In this document: positions 55,535 through 64,000 of the stretch, in pieces
Layout: each line of letters starts with the position of its first letter
How positions within the stretch are numbered: position 1 is the first letter of the stretch
NCBI RefSeq assembly: GCF_014023125.1
Contig: NZ_CP048914.1
Coordinates: 1,392,698 to 1,456,697, forward strand
Reading direction: 5' to 3'
Length of the DNA stretch: 64,000 bases
Origin: Candidatus Xianfuyuplasma coldseepsis
Lineage (GTDB): Bacteria > Bacillota_I > Bacilli_A > Izemoplasmatales > Izemoplasmataceae
Made by a program: the position numbers and the translations under genes
Notes under the pieces: model-generated
What the model was told of the DNA's origin: nothing
The model's input: the letters and a program-made list of their open reading frames with translations, nothing else
The model's database searches: none

Positions 55535-57091
55535 ATGGCTATTTATTCCTACCAAACAGAACCATTAACCGATTTTACCAACCCTGAAAATGTTCAGAAG
55601 TATAAAGACGCTCTCGCCCTTGTAGAAGGGTATATGGGAGAAACCTATCCCCTCATCATCAATGGGGAACATGTTGTAACAGATGATCTCTATACATCGT
55701 ACAACCCCGCCAATCATAACGAGATTATCGGGTATGTCCATCAAGCCAATGAAGCCGTTGCTGAGATTGCAATGGAAGCGGCATTGAAGACGTTTGAAAC
55801 CTGGAAAAAAGTACCGGCTAAGGTACGAGCAGATGTCTTGTTTAAAGCGGCAGCTATTTTACGCAGACGCCGTTTTGAGTTCAATGCCTTGATGACGAAA
55901 GAAGCCGGAAAACCATGGATTGAAGCTGATGCGGATACCGCTGAGGCGATTGATTTCTTGGAGTATTATGGACGGCAAATGATCGCGATTGAAGAAGCCG
56001 ATAAGCAAGTATTATCAAGACGGAATGTCGAACGAAACGAATTTATGTATATTCCCCTTGGTGTTGCGGCAGTCATAACACCGTGGAATTTCCCAACAGC
56101 AATCTTAACAGGAATGACAAGTGCGGCTGTTGTGGCGGGGAATACCGTGTTGCTGAAACCAGCGATTACAACGCAAGTGATTGCATATAAGTTTATGGAA
56201 GTATTGCATGAAGCTGGACTACCCGATGGCGTCGTAAACTTTATTCCTGGTGATGGACCAGAAATCGGAGAGTGGATGGTTCAGCATCCTCAAACCAGAT
56301 TTGTATCTTTTACCGGTAGTAAAGCCGTTGGTCAGATTATCAATCTCAATGCAGCGAAAATACAAAAAGGCCAAAAATGGTTAAAACGTGTCATCGCCGA
56401 GATGGGTGGAAAAGATGCGATGTTAGTCGATGGTGATGCCGATACAGAACTTGCAGCAGAATCGATTGTCAAGGCAGCATTTGGCTTCAGTGGCCAAAAA
56501 TGTAGTGCATGCTCACGGGCAATTATTCATCAAGATGTCTACGATGAAGTAGTTGCGAAAATCAAGGAAAAAACCGAAGCTTTACGTGTCGGTGATCCAC
56601 GTGATTTTGATAATTTCATGGGGCCACTAAATGATGAAAAAGCATTTGAGAAAGTGACATCTTACATTGAAATTGGTCGTCAAGAAGGTACGCTTCTCAC
56701 GGGAGGTACATCACGAAAAGATGTGGGATGGTTTGTTGATCCGACCGTGATTATCGATTGTGATCCTGAATCCCGAATCATGCAAGAAGAAGTCTTTGGT
56801 CCTGTACTAGCTGTTACGAAAGTATCGAGTTTCCAAGAAGGATTGGACGTTGCAAACAATACCGAGTACGGACTTACCGGTGCCGTTATATCCAATAATC
56901 GGATGCATCTTGAACAAGCTCGACATGAATTCCATGTTGGTAATTTATACTTCAATCGAAAATGTACCGGAGCGATTGTAGGTTATCAACCATTTGGTGG
57001 GTTCAATATGAGTGGTACCGACAGCAAAGCTGGTGGACCGGACTATTTATTGTTGCATATGCAAGCTAAATCCATTAGTGAGTGGTTGTAA
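55535..57091 (+). CDS. rocA: 1-Pyrroline-5-carboxylate dehydrogenase
   Basis: 518-aa aldehyde dehydrogenase of the RocA type. It converts P5C (as glutamate semialdehyde) to glutamate with NAD+. N-terminal [17 protein letters not shown], catalytic Glu in MGGKDAML, catalytic Cys in [12 protein letters not shown], and [10 protein letters not shown] then [22 protein letters not shown]. Last gene of the operon; terminator follows. Its presence is the main reason for reading the complex as proline dehydrogenase. Confidence 0.94.
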   Translation: MAIYSYQTEPLTDFTNPENVQKYKDALALVEGYMGETYPLIINGEHVVTDDLYTSYNPANHNEIIGYVHQANEAVAEIAMEAALKTFETWKKVPAKVRADVLFKAAAILRRRRFEFNALMTKEAGKPWIEADADTAEAIDFLEYYGRQMIAIEEADKQVLSRRNVERNEFMYIPLGVAAVITPWNFPTAILTGMTSAAVVAGNTVLLKPAITTQVIAYKFMEVLHEAGLPDGVVNFIPGDGPEIGEWMVQHPQTRFVSFTGSKAVGQIINLNAAKIQKGQKWLKRVIAEMGGKDAMLVDGDADTELAAESIVKAAFGFSGQKCSACSRAIIHQDVYDEVVAKIKEKTEALRVGDPRDFDNFMGPLNDEKAFEKVTSYIEIGRQEGTLLTGGTSRKDVGWFVDPTVIIDCDPESRIMQEEVFGPVLAVTKVSSFQEGLDVANNTEYGLTGAVISNNRMHLEQARHEFHVGNLYFNRKCTGAIVGYQPFGGFNMSGTDSKAGGPDYLLLHMQAKSISEWL

Positions 57092-57117
57092 AAAAGGCAA
57101 TTTATTGCCTTTTTTTT
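57091..57117 (+). terminator. Terminator of the proline-type operon
   Basis: Stem AAAAAGGCAA/TTGCCTTTTT, loop TTTA, T run. Confidence 0.87.
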
Positions 57118-57156
57118 GAGTTTCCAATGTATAATAGAAGTACTAGGGGTGGTTAG

Positions 57157-58434
57157 ATGAACATCAATTTACAAATCCATAAGAAACACTCGCAAGTAAT
57201 CTTAGGAATCACATTGCGTTATGCACGATTAAAAGCCAATCTATCGTTGCGCGACCTCTCGGAATTGGCGAATATTTCACATACATTTATAGCCAATATT
57301 GAAACGGGAAAAGTCGTAGCCAACTCGGAAACGCTTCGTGATTTATTTGCGATTCTTCACATTGAATATCGTGATGATGAAACACTGATTTCGGAGTTTA
57401 CTGAACGCTATAATCGTGTTTTTAACAACCTATATATGGATCGTTTAGAACGGACATTGGATGATATCTCAATCCTTGAGGCAGAAGAGGAAAAATATCT
57501 CAATTCCATCGTCATCATCGATTATTCATTGCTGCGATTCTTACATGCAGCAATTAGTGACTCGATGACGTCTTATTTACGTCAGAATTTAGATTTATTA
57601 AAGCGGGTTAGCTCCCTTCTTTCCGAGGAGCAACAACAAGTTAAATTCCTTATATTTGGGATTGATGCGTATAACCATGGGGATTATAAGCGCGGTTATG
57701 AGATGTTGTTACAAGCTCGAAAAATAGGGAATGCAAGTATTGATCCACTGATCAATGATTATGTTATTCGCTGTGAAGTAAAAATGTTTATGTTTATGGA
57801 TGCGCAACAATTAGCGGATCAAACCATTGATGAGTTAGAAGCGGATATCAATTATATGCGAGCGATGAAAGTCCGATTATCGATCGCCTATTCTCACATG
57901 TTGCTTCATAAGTATGATGCTGTTGATTTGTATTTGGATAAAGTGTGTCATTATGGAACGGAGTTCAATGAGCTATCACTGCTCGATCAATGCCACAGTA
58001 TTCGCGCGGTATCTTATTTATTGCAAAAACGATATCAAGATGTCGAACGAACCGTGAATCTCGTTGTGCATGATAATCCAATTAGTCTGATTGTAAAAAT
58101 GGATGTAGCAGCGTATCAAGGGAATATTGATAGAGTTAGAGAAATGTATCAACATGCGATGCAGGATGTAATCCTAGTCCATCACAAACGTGATCAGATG
58201 TTCTTTACATTGGTTGCACATACATTGCAAGCATATGTCTTAGAAGAAACAGTGTATGTTGCAAAACTAGAAGAACTCATCGATTTTACAAAAGCGCATA
58301 TGGATTTGGAACTGTTAATGTTCGCATATGATTTACTGATTGTGTACTATCGTCAAAGTCGACATTACAAACAAGCTTTAGAACTGAGTGAACAAGCACG
58401 TGGAATTCGTAGCTTTGGACAGTTAAATTCGTAA
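57157..58434 (+). CDS. XRE-type regulator with C-terminal helical (TPR-like) domain
   Basis: 425 aa. N-terminal HTH (residues 15-70: TLRYARLKANLSLRDLSELA, then FIANIETGKVVANSETLRDL) followed by about 340 residues of helical repeats, as in Rgg/PlcR-like TPR regulators. No signal-peptide gene is adjacent. Divergent position between the proline-type operon and the two-component system suggests control of one or both (inference). ATG 57157 follows TAGGGGTGGTTAG. Confidence 0.85.
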   Translation: MNINLQIHKKHSQVILGITLRYARLKANLSLRDLSELANISHTFIANIETGKVVANSETLRDLFAILHIEYRDDETLISEFTERYNRVFNNLYMDRLERTLDDISILEAEEEKYLNSIVIIDYSLLRFLHAAISDSMTSYLRQNLDLLKRVSSLLSEEQQQVKFLIFGIDAYNHGDYKRGYEMLLQARKIGNASIDPLINDYVIRCEVKMFMFMDAQQLADQTIDELEADINYMRAMKVRLSIAYSHMLLHKYDAVDLYLDKVCHYGTEFNELSLLDQCHSIRAVSYLLQKRYQDVERTVNLVVHDNPISLIVKMDVAAYQGNIDRVREMYQHAMQDVILVHHKRDQMFFTLVAHTLQAYVLEETVYVAKLEELIDFTKAHMDLELLMFAYDLLIVYYRQSRHYKQALELSEQARGIRSFGQLNS

Positions 58435-58528
58435 ATAATAACAATAAGTACACCTATTTTGTTTACAATGAAGTATTCAGAGTGCTTAATGATAATATTT
58501 AAGTATATTGTAAAATAACATGTATCTC

Positions 58529-58557
58529 TTGAATTCTACCCGAATATCAGTAATAAT
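58529..58557 (+). promoter_or_regulatory. Candidate promoter of the 58.6-kb structured RNA
   Basis: TTGAAT (58529-58534), 17-base spacer, AATAAT (58552-58557). The match is moderate. Confidence 0.4.
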
Positions 58558-58563
58558 ATAAGT

Positions 58564-58651
58564 AAGGGATTACCATTGCGGATACGGGAAGAATTATGTC
58601 AAGAGAAGGGACGCAATTTAAAAAATAATGACGATTGTCATTATTTTTTTT
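58564..58651 (+). ncRNA. Unassigned structured RNA with terminator
   Basis: About 88 nt between the regulator and the histidine kinase genes. ATTGCG (58575-58580) pairs with CGCAAT (58612-58617), enclosing 31 purine-rich bases including GGATACGGGAAG and GAAGGGA. It is followed at once by a strong terminator AATAATGAC/GTCATTATT (58624-58645) and T8. Either a leader riboswitch for the histidine kinase or a separate small RNA. It does not fit riboswitch classes I can recall. Confidence 0.5.
58624..58651 (+). terminator. Terminator before the histidine kinase gene
   Basis: Stem AATAATGAC/GTCATTATT, loop GATT, T8 at 58644-58651. A TATAAT at 58678-58683 beyond it could restart transcription. Confidence 0.88.
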
Positions 58652-58702
58652 GTGTATAAGGAGACTCTTTCATATGATATAATAAAGAAAGAGAGTGATG
58701 TT

Positions 58703-60274
58703 ATGAAATTTAAACCAGCTAATCGCATTATTGTTATTCTTGCCGTTTTAATGCTCGTCGTCTATACATTGATGGCATTTTTTGTAATTACCCAAGAATT
58801 TCATCACATTGATTCTACGTATAATACCAACTTGTTGAATATCACAAATATCATTGCCACAGACGAAGAGATTATCGCTCAATTACAAGGGAATCAAACT
58901 ACAATCAATCAAATGGTAGAATCCTATTATGATGATGTTCCCTTGTTGTCATTGATTGAGATTGTCAGTGTGGATAAAATTCGATATTCCCATGTCGAGG
59001 AATCTTTGATTTCCTCACCGTATGAACAAGACGATGTCAATCGGGCCTTACAAGGAGAGACGTATGTATTAACCGATTCGTCTAGTTTAGGAGAGTCTCG
59101 CAAAGCATTTGTTCCGATTGTTGATGATGATACAATCATCGGGGCTGCTATTGTTGAAGTACTGATTGAGGATATTAACCAGGTTAAGTTACATACAGTA
59201 CTCGTCTATTCATCCGGATTTGGTGTTGGCTTTGTGATATCGGTTGTCGGATTGATTTGGCTAAGTAAACGATATATTAGTGAACTTTTAGGATTCCGTC
59301 CTGATGAAATCGCCTTGTTGTATTCCGAAAACAAAAGCGTAATTGAACAATTAAATGAAGCATTGATATCAATTGATAAGGACTATATCATAACCACGAT
59401 TAATCCGATGTTAAAGAGTATGTTTCATGTGTCCGATGATATTGTTGGGTTAAATGTAAAAGACGTGTTCCCGTATGTTGATTTTCAAGAGATTATCGAA
59501 CGAGAAACCCACGTTCTGAATAAATATAAAAAAATTCAAGATTTGAAATTACTAATGAATGCCTTCCCGTTATATCAAAATAATGAAGTCATTGGGGCAA
59601 CCGCAATTTTCCGTACTCATTTAGAGGTTGATTCGTTGATTGATCAAATAAAAGGATATCAACAAATTGCTGAGGCGTTACGGTCGCAAAAACATGAATT
59701 CCAAAATAAATTGCATGTTGTACTTGGTTTAATTAAGATGAAAGATTATCAACAAGCTGAAAACTACATTATGGAGCGGGTATATACGACCAATCTCGCG
59801 AGTGATTACTATACTTCACGCTTAAAAGATGATAAGGTGCTAGCGTTGTTTGTTGGAAAAGAGATCCAGTCGAAAGAGTATAATGCAACATTGTTGCTAA
59901 CAAGTGATTCCTATCTCGGAAAGAAACATTCACCAATTAGCTCAGATGACATTGTCTTAGTCCTTGGGAATCTCATTGATAACTCGTTTGAAGCATATGC
60001 TGCACGGGATATTGAAAGTAAACGCATTGTTGTTGATATTATTGAAGACGATGACATGATAAAAATGACAGTAATTGATCAAGCCGGTGGTATTGCATCT
60101 GAGGTCCTAGATAAAATGTTTGAACGTGGTGTTAGTACTAAACAAGGAACAAGTCGGGGAACAGGACTTAGTCTTGTCAATGAAATTGTACTTCTATATC
60201 AAGGTTCTAAGAACATCAAGAGTAGTGCGAAAGAAACCAAAATTGAGATTATATTAATGAAGGTGACAGAATGA
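58703..60274 (+). CDS. CitA/DcuS-type sensor histidine kinase
   Basis: 523 aa. Start ATG 58703 behind AGAGAGTGATG. Membrane helix (about 12-32), extracytoplasmic sensor (about 35-165), membrane helix (about 170-193), cytoplasmic PAS (about 215-325), then an Spo0B-type H-box with RSQKHEFQNKLHVVLGLIKMK and an ATPase with DNSFEAYA, DQAGG and TSRGTGLSLVN. This class senses citrate, C4-dicarboxylates or related acids. Overlaps its response regulator gene by four bases. Confidence 0.92.
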   Translation: MKFKPANRIIVILAVLMLVVYTLMAFFVITQEFHHIDSTYNTNLLNITNIIATDEEIIAQLQGNQTTINQMVESYYDDVPLLSLIEIVSVDKIRYSHVEESLISSPYEQDDVNRALQGETYVLTDSSSLGESRKAFVPIVDDDTIIGAAIVEVLIEDINQVKLHTVLVYSSGFGVGFVISVVGLIWLSKRYISELLGFRPDEIALLYSENKSVIEQLNEALISIDKDYIITTINPMLKSMFHVSDDIVGLNVKDVFPYVDFQEIIERETHVLNKYKKIQDLKLLMNAFPLYQNNEVIGATAIFRTHLEVDSLIDQIKGYQQIAEALRSQKHEFQNKLHVVLGLIKMKDYQQAENYIMERVYTTNLASDYYTSRLKDDKVLALFVGKEIQSKEYNATLLLTSDSYLGKKHSPISSDDIVLVLGNLIDNSFEAYAARDIESKRIVVDIIEDDDMIKMTVIDQAGGIASEVLDKMFERGVSTKQGTSRGTGLSLVNEIVLLYQGSKNIKSSAKETKIEIILMKVTE

Positions 60275-60942
60275 AACTAAATATTCTTATCGTAGAAGAC
60301 GATCCGATGGTGGCTCATATTCATAAGCATTACTTAAATGAATTGGGTAGTTTTAATATTCTTGAAACGATTGATAATGGGTTGGAGGCGTTTGAGTATA
60401 TAAAACTCAATGAAGCGTCTATTGATTTGGTGATTTTAGATGTGCAGATGCCGAAACTAACAGGACTTGAAGTGTTGAAATTGTTGCGTGAAGAAGGTAG
60501 CACCATCAGCGTGATACCAATTACCGCAGTAAATGATAATAAAACAATCAGTGAGTTTTTGAATCTGGGTGTTGTCGATTACTTGGTAAAACCATTTTCA
60601 CAAGAGCGTTTTAACCAAGCGGTTTTACGCTGCGAGTTGAAATATAAAATGTTTACCGAAAATGGTAAGTTATCCCAAAAAGAAATCGATCAGATGTTTA
60701 GCAATGGTAGTGATACAGCACTACCAAAAGGGTTGCAAGAGAGTACGTTACTCTATGTTACCGAAGCATTGCATAAACACAAACATCGTTTATTGGATGT
60801 CGAGGAGATATCAGAGATTACGAATTTGAGTAAGGTATCGTTACGCAAGTATTTGGATTACCTTTCGGAAAACGGTTCAATCGATAAACAAATGGATTAT
60901 GGTACAGTTGGTCGTCCGAAGTATAAATACTACATAAAATAG
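60271..60942 (+). CDS. CitB/DcuR-type response regulator
   Basis: 223 aa. Receiver with EDD (residues 9-11), phospho-acceptor Asp57 in LVILDVQMP, Thr in IPITA and Lys in YLVKPF, all intact. C-terminal HTH with LDVEEISEITNLSKVSLRKYL. ATG overlaps the kinase stop. Likely targets are nearby amino-acid or organic-acid genes (inference). Terminator follows. Confidence 0.93.
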   Translation: MKLNILIVEDDPMVAHIHKHYLNELGSFNILETIDNGLEAFEYIKLNEASIDLVILDVQMPKLTGLEVLKLLREEGSTISVIPITAVNDNKTISEFLNLGVVDYLVKPFSQERFNQAVLRCELKYKMFTENGKLSQKEIDQMFSNGSDTALPKGLQESTLLYVTEALHKHKHRLLDVEEISEITNLSKVSLRKYLDYLSENGSIDKQMDYGTVGRPKYKYYIK

Positions 60943-60963
60943 CCTCGATTGAGGCTTTTTTTT
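60941..60963 (+). terminator. Terminator of the two-component operon
   Basis: Stem AGCCTC/GAGGCT, loop GATT, T8. Confidence 0.88.
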
Positions 60964-61011
60964 ATTTTCTTTAATTTCGAAAATTATATTGTTAGTTTTC
61001 TCTTGTTATAA

Positions 61012-61103
61012 TAAGGTTGCAACAGTGTCATATTTTTTCGACATATGTGCTCCGCAAGTAACAAGAAAAGGAGGAAAATCCCCACAATTTTCCTTTTTTT
61101 CTT
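61012..61103 (+). ncRNA. Candidate small RNA between the two-component system and tdh
   Basis: A TATAAT (61007-61012) is followed about 60-90 bases later by a terminator: GGAAAAT/ATTTTCC (61073-61079 with 61087-61093) and T7. Between them TTGC/GCAA and CATAT/ATATG pairings are possible, and AAGGAGG at 61069-61074 looks like a ribosome site but no start codon follows. No open frame. The unit is closed before the tdh promoter, so it is a free-standing RNA or a decoy. Confidence 0.4.
61073..61100 (+). terminator. First of two tandem terminators before tdh
   Basis: Stem GGAAAAT/ATTTTCC with a seven-base loop CCCCACA, then T7. Confidence 0.8.
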
Positions 61104-61108
61104 TGAAA

Positions 61109-61148
61109 ATATTTTCATCGAAAAAGTGAAAAATATGTTTTTTTTGAG
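61109..61148 (+). terminator. Second hairpin with T8 before tdh
   Basis: ATATTTTC pairs with GAAAAATAT (one bulge), followed by G and T8. Confidence 0.55.
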
Positions 61149-61164
61149 AGAATGAGAATAACCC

Positions 61165-61192
61165 TTAACATTATTGTTTATTGTGTTATAAT
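61165..61192 (+). promoter_or_regulatory. tdh-kbl promoter
   Basis: TTAACA (61165-61170), 16-base spacer, TATAAT (61187-61192), about 48 bases before the tdh ATG. Confidence 0.72.
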
Positions 61193-61239
61193 AGGCTTGT
61201 ATGTAAGCGTTTTTATTAAACTTGATGAAGGAGACCATT

Positions 61240-62301
61240 ATGACAGATGAATTGAATGGCATGATGCGCGTGGTTGTCAAAGATCAACCACAACAAGGAC
61301 TAACATTAACAACAAAGCCAATACCCTCAGAGTTGCAACCGGATGAGGTCTTGATTCGTGTTACATATACAAGTATATGTGGTACGGACCATCATATTTA
61401 TGAGTACGATGATTGGGCCAAAAAACGATTAAAACTCCCCTTTACAGCTGGCCATGAATTTTGTGGTGAAGTTGTCAAAATTGGTACAGAGGTGACGCGT
61501 GTAAAACTCGGCGACATTGTTAGTGCGGAAACGCATATCATATGTGGTGAGTGTCAATTTTGTAAAAGTGATAATGGACACATATGTGAAAACACAAAAA
61601 TCATTGGTGTCGATACCGATGGAGCCTTTGCGGAATATGTACGAATTCCAGCGATGAATTGCTTTGTCAACTCTCCAGATAAAAATCCACTGCATTTAAG
61701 TGTTCAAGAACCACTTGGAAATGCCGTGCATACTATGGCCCATTTTCCGGTTGAAGGAAAGGATGTTGTTATTGTTGGGTGTGGACCAATTGGGCTAATG
61801 GGTGTGAATGTTGCAAAGGCGTATAAAGCAACAAAAATCATCGCTGTCGAAGTGAATGAATATCGACTAGGTCTTGCGAAAAAACTTGGAGCGGATGTTG
61901 TAATTAATCCGCTGAAAGAAGATGTGATTCAACGCGTTTTAGAAGAAACCGAAGGGCGTGGAGTTGATGTCATTGGTGAGTTCAGTGGAAACAAGACGGC
62001 GATTGAACAGTCCTTTAAGTACTTAAAACGTGGTGGCGGATTAAGTATGCTCGGGATTCCATCAAAAGATATTGATGTTGATGTGGCGAATGATATCGTC
62101 TTTAAAGGAATTCAAATATATGGTGTTGTCGGTCGGCGAATTTATGAGACTTGGCATCAAGTGAAAGAGTTAATCGACAACGACATGCTCGATCTCGATA
62201 CCTTGATTACACATACGTATCCGATGAGTAAAATCGAAGAAGCGATGGAGATTATGGGTAGTGGAAACTGCGGCAAAATAATTGTCGATCCAAGGAAGTG
62301 A
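61240..62301 (+). CDS. tdh: L-threonine 3-dehydrogenase
   Basis: 353-aa zinc medium-chain dehydrogenase. Start ATG 61240 follows GAAGGAGACC. It oxidises threonine to 2-amino-3-ketobutyrate with NAD+. Catalytic zinc region [15 protein letters not shown] with GHEFCGEV, structural zinc Cys in [18 protein letters not shown]-binding [12 protein letters not shown]. The next gene, kbl, starts four bases after its stop and completes the path to glycine and acetyl-CoA. Confidence 0.96.
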   Translation: MTDELNGMMRVVVKDQPQQGLTLTTKPIPSELQPDEVLIRVTYTSICGTDHHIYEYDDWAKKRLKLPFTAGHEFCGEVVKIGTEVTRVKLGDIVSAETHIICGECQFCKSDNGHICENTKIIGVDTDGAFAEYVRIPAMNCFVNSPDKNPLHLSVQEPLGNAVHTMAHFPVEGKDVVIVGCGPIGLMGVNVAKAYKATKIIAVEVNEYRLGLAKKLGADVVINPLKEDVIQRVLEETEGRGVDVIGEFSGNKTAIEQSFKYLKRGGGLSMLGIPSKDIDVDVANDIVFKGIQIYGVVGRRIYETWHQVKELIDNDMLDLDTLITHTYPMSKIEEAMEIMGSGNCGKIIVDPRK

Positions 62302-62305
62302 TACG

Positions 62306-63490
62306 ATGAACAAACATGAGTTAACATATTTAAAAGAGAAAATTGAACAACTGAAAAATGATGGAGTATATCGCGAATTACCAGTTAATTACGGACCGTG
62401 TGATAATGTGATTAACCTAAATGGACATGAGGTTGTAAACCTCTCAAGTAACAACTATTTGGGACTCGCAAATCATCCACGTGTAAAACAAGCAGCGATT
62501 GATGCGGTACAAAAATACGGTGCGGGAGCAGGGGCTGTTCGAACCATTGTCGGTAATTATGATTTAATTGAACAACTAGAAGATTTGTTGGCAGAGTTCA
62601 AACACGAAGATGCTGTAATGTGTTTTCAATCCGGCTTAAATTGTAATATTGGTGTGATTCAAGCGATTGTAGATCGTGGTGACTTGATTATTAGTGATGA
62701 GTTGAATCATGCATCGATTATTGATGGTGTACGGTTAAGTAAAGCAGATAAAGCGATATTTAAACATAGTGATATGAACGATTTACGTCGCGTTTTGGAG
62801 GAAAAACGACATAATTATAAGAACGTGTTAATTATTACCGATGGTGTCTTCAGTATGGACGGTGATTTGGCAAAACTACCAGACATTGTTGCACTTGCCG
62901 AAGAGTTCGATGCAATGACATATGTCGACGATGCTCATGGTAGTGGTGTTTTAGGTGAAAGTGGGCGAGGTAGTGTTGATCACTTTGGTTTGCATGGTCG
63001 CGTTGATTTCATTATCGGAACATTGAGTAAGGCGATTGGTGTTGTTGGTGGTTATGTAGCGTCCAAAAAAGAAACCAAAACATGGCTCAGTCATCGTGCG
63101 CGACCATTACTATTCAGTACTGCTCTTCCACCGGCTGCAACTGCTGCTGCTATCGAGAGTGTCAAGATGCTAATGGAAAGTGATGAATACACAACTAAAC
63201 TGTGGGATAATGCAACATACTTCAAAGAAAAGCTTGGTACTCTAGGGTTTGATACAGGTCATAGTGAAACACCGATTACACCTGTAATCATAGGCAATGA
63301 AGCAAAAACAATGGCGTTCTCAAAAGCCTTGCTTGAAGCAGGTGTTTATGTATCAGGAATTGTGTTCCCAACAGTTCCGAAAGGTACGGGTCGATTACGT
63401 GTTATGATCAGTGCCTCCCATACAAAAGACAATTTAGACTTTGCGATTGCGCAGTTTGAACGAGTTGGAAAAGAACTGAACATCATTTAA
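62306..63490 (+). CDS. kbl: Glycine C-acetyltransferase (2-amino-3-ketobutyrate CoA ligase)
   Basis: 394-aa PLP enzyme of the alpha-oxoamine synthase family. Start ATG 62306. Motifs: [42 protein letters not shown] and the PLP Lys in [15 protein letters not shown]. Splits 2-amino-3-ketobutyrate with CoA to glycine and acetyl-CoA. Directly after tdh with the same promoter. Confidence 0.96.
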   Translation: MNKHELTYLKEKIEQLKNDGVYRELPVNYGPCDNVINLNGHEVVNLSSNNYLGLANHPRVKQAAIDAVQKYGAGAGAVRTIVGNYDLIEQLEDLLAEFKHEDAVMCFQSGLNCNIGVIQAIVDRGDLIISDELNHASIIDGVRLSKADKAIFKHSDMNDLRRVLEEKRHNYKNVLIITDGVFSMDGDLAKLPDIVALAEEFDAMTYVDDAHGSGVLGESGRGSVDHFGLHGRVDFIIGTLSKAIGVVGGYVASKKETKTWLSHRARPLLFSTALPPAATAAAIESVKMLMESDEYTTKLWDNATYFKEKLGTLGFDTGHSETPITPVIIGNEAKTMAFSKALLEAGVYVSGIVFPTVPKGTGRLRVMISASHTKDNLDFAIAQFERVGKELNII

Positions 63491-63519
63491 AAAAAGAGAA
63501 CAATTTTGTTCTCTTTTTT
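63491..63519. terminator. Bidirectional terminator
   Basis: Stem AAAAGAGAACA/TGTTCTCTTTT with A and T runs; between kbl and the convergent repeat protein. Confidence 0.86.
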
Positions 63520-63534
63520 GTTGAATTGTTGATA

Positions 63535-64000
63535 TTATTCTTCGTCAAACATTCGATGACGATGCCACGGACGTTGCATGTGTTGGAATCGATCTTGAAA
63601 TGTTGGAAGCTCGAATCCGTATTCATCAGCGACAGCTTGCAGCTCTTCATGAACTGTTTGTAATGCAGTTTCAATTTCTTCATCCGTCATGGTTGCCCAA
63701 TCATAGGTGGCATTTGCTGTATCAATAACGGTTGTGAGAGCAGTTTGTTGTTCCTCGGTAAGGGTGTCCAAAAAGGCTTCACGAGGGTACTGAATTCCAT
63801 TTTCTCGAACATTTTCTGTTCGGCGATGTTGGATTGCTTCACGAATGCGTTCACGGAGTGTAGGACCTTCAATGCCTAGTTCTTCGTAGAGTGCTTGCAT
63901 CTCGTCACGAATGGCGTGTAAGGCATCAATGATTTCTTCTTCACTCATGTTCGCCCAATCGTACTCCGCATTGATTTTATCAATCGTTGTTAAAACTGCT
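63535..64000 (-). CDS. Repeat protein, acidic, unknown function (5' end outside window)
   Basis: At least 155 aa; the frame is open to the last base on the minus strand, so the ATG at 63948 is internal. At least two tandem units of about 75 residues are seen: one with TALTTVIDTANATYDWATMT and DEEIETALQTVHEELQAVAD, and an upstream one with AVLTTIDKINAEYDWANMSE and EEIIDALHAIRDEMQALYEE. Helical, Glu-rich, ending in a His/Arg-rich tail (MQRPWHRHRMFDEE). The signal peptide or membrane anchor, if any, lies outside. Family not recognised. Confidence 0.78.
   Translation of the reverse strand, partial: AVLTTIDKINAEYDWANMSEEEIIDALHAIRDEMQALYEELGIEGPTLRERIREAIQHRRTENVRENGIQYPREAFLDTLTEEQQTALTTVIDTANATYDWATMTDEEIETALQTVHEELQAVADEYGFELPTFQDRFQHMQRPWHRHRMFDEE

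Noticed and set aside
58564-58620. Cyclic-di-GMP (GEMM-I) riboswitch
   Set aside because: GGGACGCAA is shared, but the required GCACAGGGCAAACC-like part and the second half of the aptamer are missing.
61012-61240. T-box leader for threonine genes
   Set aside because: No AGGGTGGNACCGCG T-box sequence and no specifier stem could be found.

Overview
The window comes from an AT-rich, low-GC Gram-positive-type bacterium using the standard code (TGA is a stop in many genes and Trp is TGG). The 16S gene, the lack of any cell-wall or outer-membrane gene here, and an anaerobic amino-acid and hydrogen lifestyle suggest a free-living relative of the Mollicutes (Izemoplasma/Haloplasma/Acholeplasma-like) rather than a classical Bacillus. 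That placement is an inference from memory of 16S and gene content, not from a search.

Layout. 1-2463: 3' end of the RseP protease gene and a compact proS. 2490-7846: an rrn operon (16S-23S-5S-tRNA-Asn-tRNA-Glu) with three tandem promoters and clear processing stems. 7941-9478: a surface lipoprotein with three cytochrome b5-like domains and a small membrane protein. 9478-13338 (minus strand): five genes for a membrane redox complex with RnfD, G, E and A-type subunits but an NqrF-type NADH dehydrogenase; no RnfB, RnfC or NqrA. 13361-16351: RidA, superoxide reductase, a PyrR-controlled uracil permease and a DUF2188 protein. 16377-31661: tRNA genes (Asp, Arg, two Pro, Cys, Ala, Leu) among accessory enzymes, a GH31 glycosidase, a lysine-riboswitch-controlled amino-acid ABC transporter, Sua5, a ZIP transporter and a MATE pump. 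31697-45105: a NUDIX protein, a phytol-kinase/DUF92 pair, chromate transporter, PfkB kinase, CIRCE-controlled ClpB, an iron alcohol dehydrogenase, a membrane protein with a HEPN-type motif next to CorA, a KefB-like antiporter and an orphan regulator with a degenerate receiver. 46047-49572: a three-gene NADH-linked [FeFe]-hydrogenase. 52235-57118: a multi-subunit flavin/iron-sulfur dehydrogenase followed by P5C dehydrogenase, read as proline oxidation to glutamate. 57157-63520: a regulator, a citrate/dicarboxylate-type two-component system, and threonine dehydrogenase with 2-amino-3-ketobutyrate CoA ligase. The window ends inside a repeat protein.

How it fits together. Proline would give glutamate plus reducing power, threonine would give glycine, acetyl-CoA and NADH, and lysine is imported under riboswitch control. 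NADH could be discharged as H2 by the hydrogenase or passed to the membrane by the NqrF-Rnf complex, which could pump ions and possibly feed extracytoplasmic flavin or heme acceptors. Superoxide reductase fits an anaerobe that meets some oxygen.

Most unusual items: the NqrF-RnfDGEA hybrid whose RnfD lacks the flavin-attachment motif; two small promoter-to-terminator RNAs flanking the two-component system; a prolyl-tRNA synthetase without its editing insertion; a membrane protein with the RX4HXY motif; and the triple cytochrome b5-like lipoprotein.
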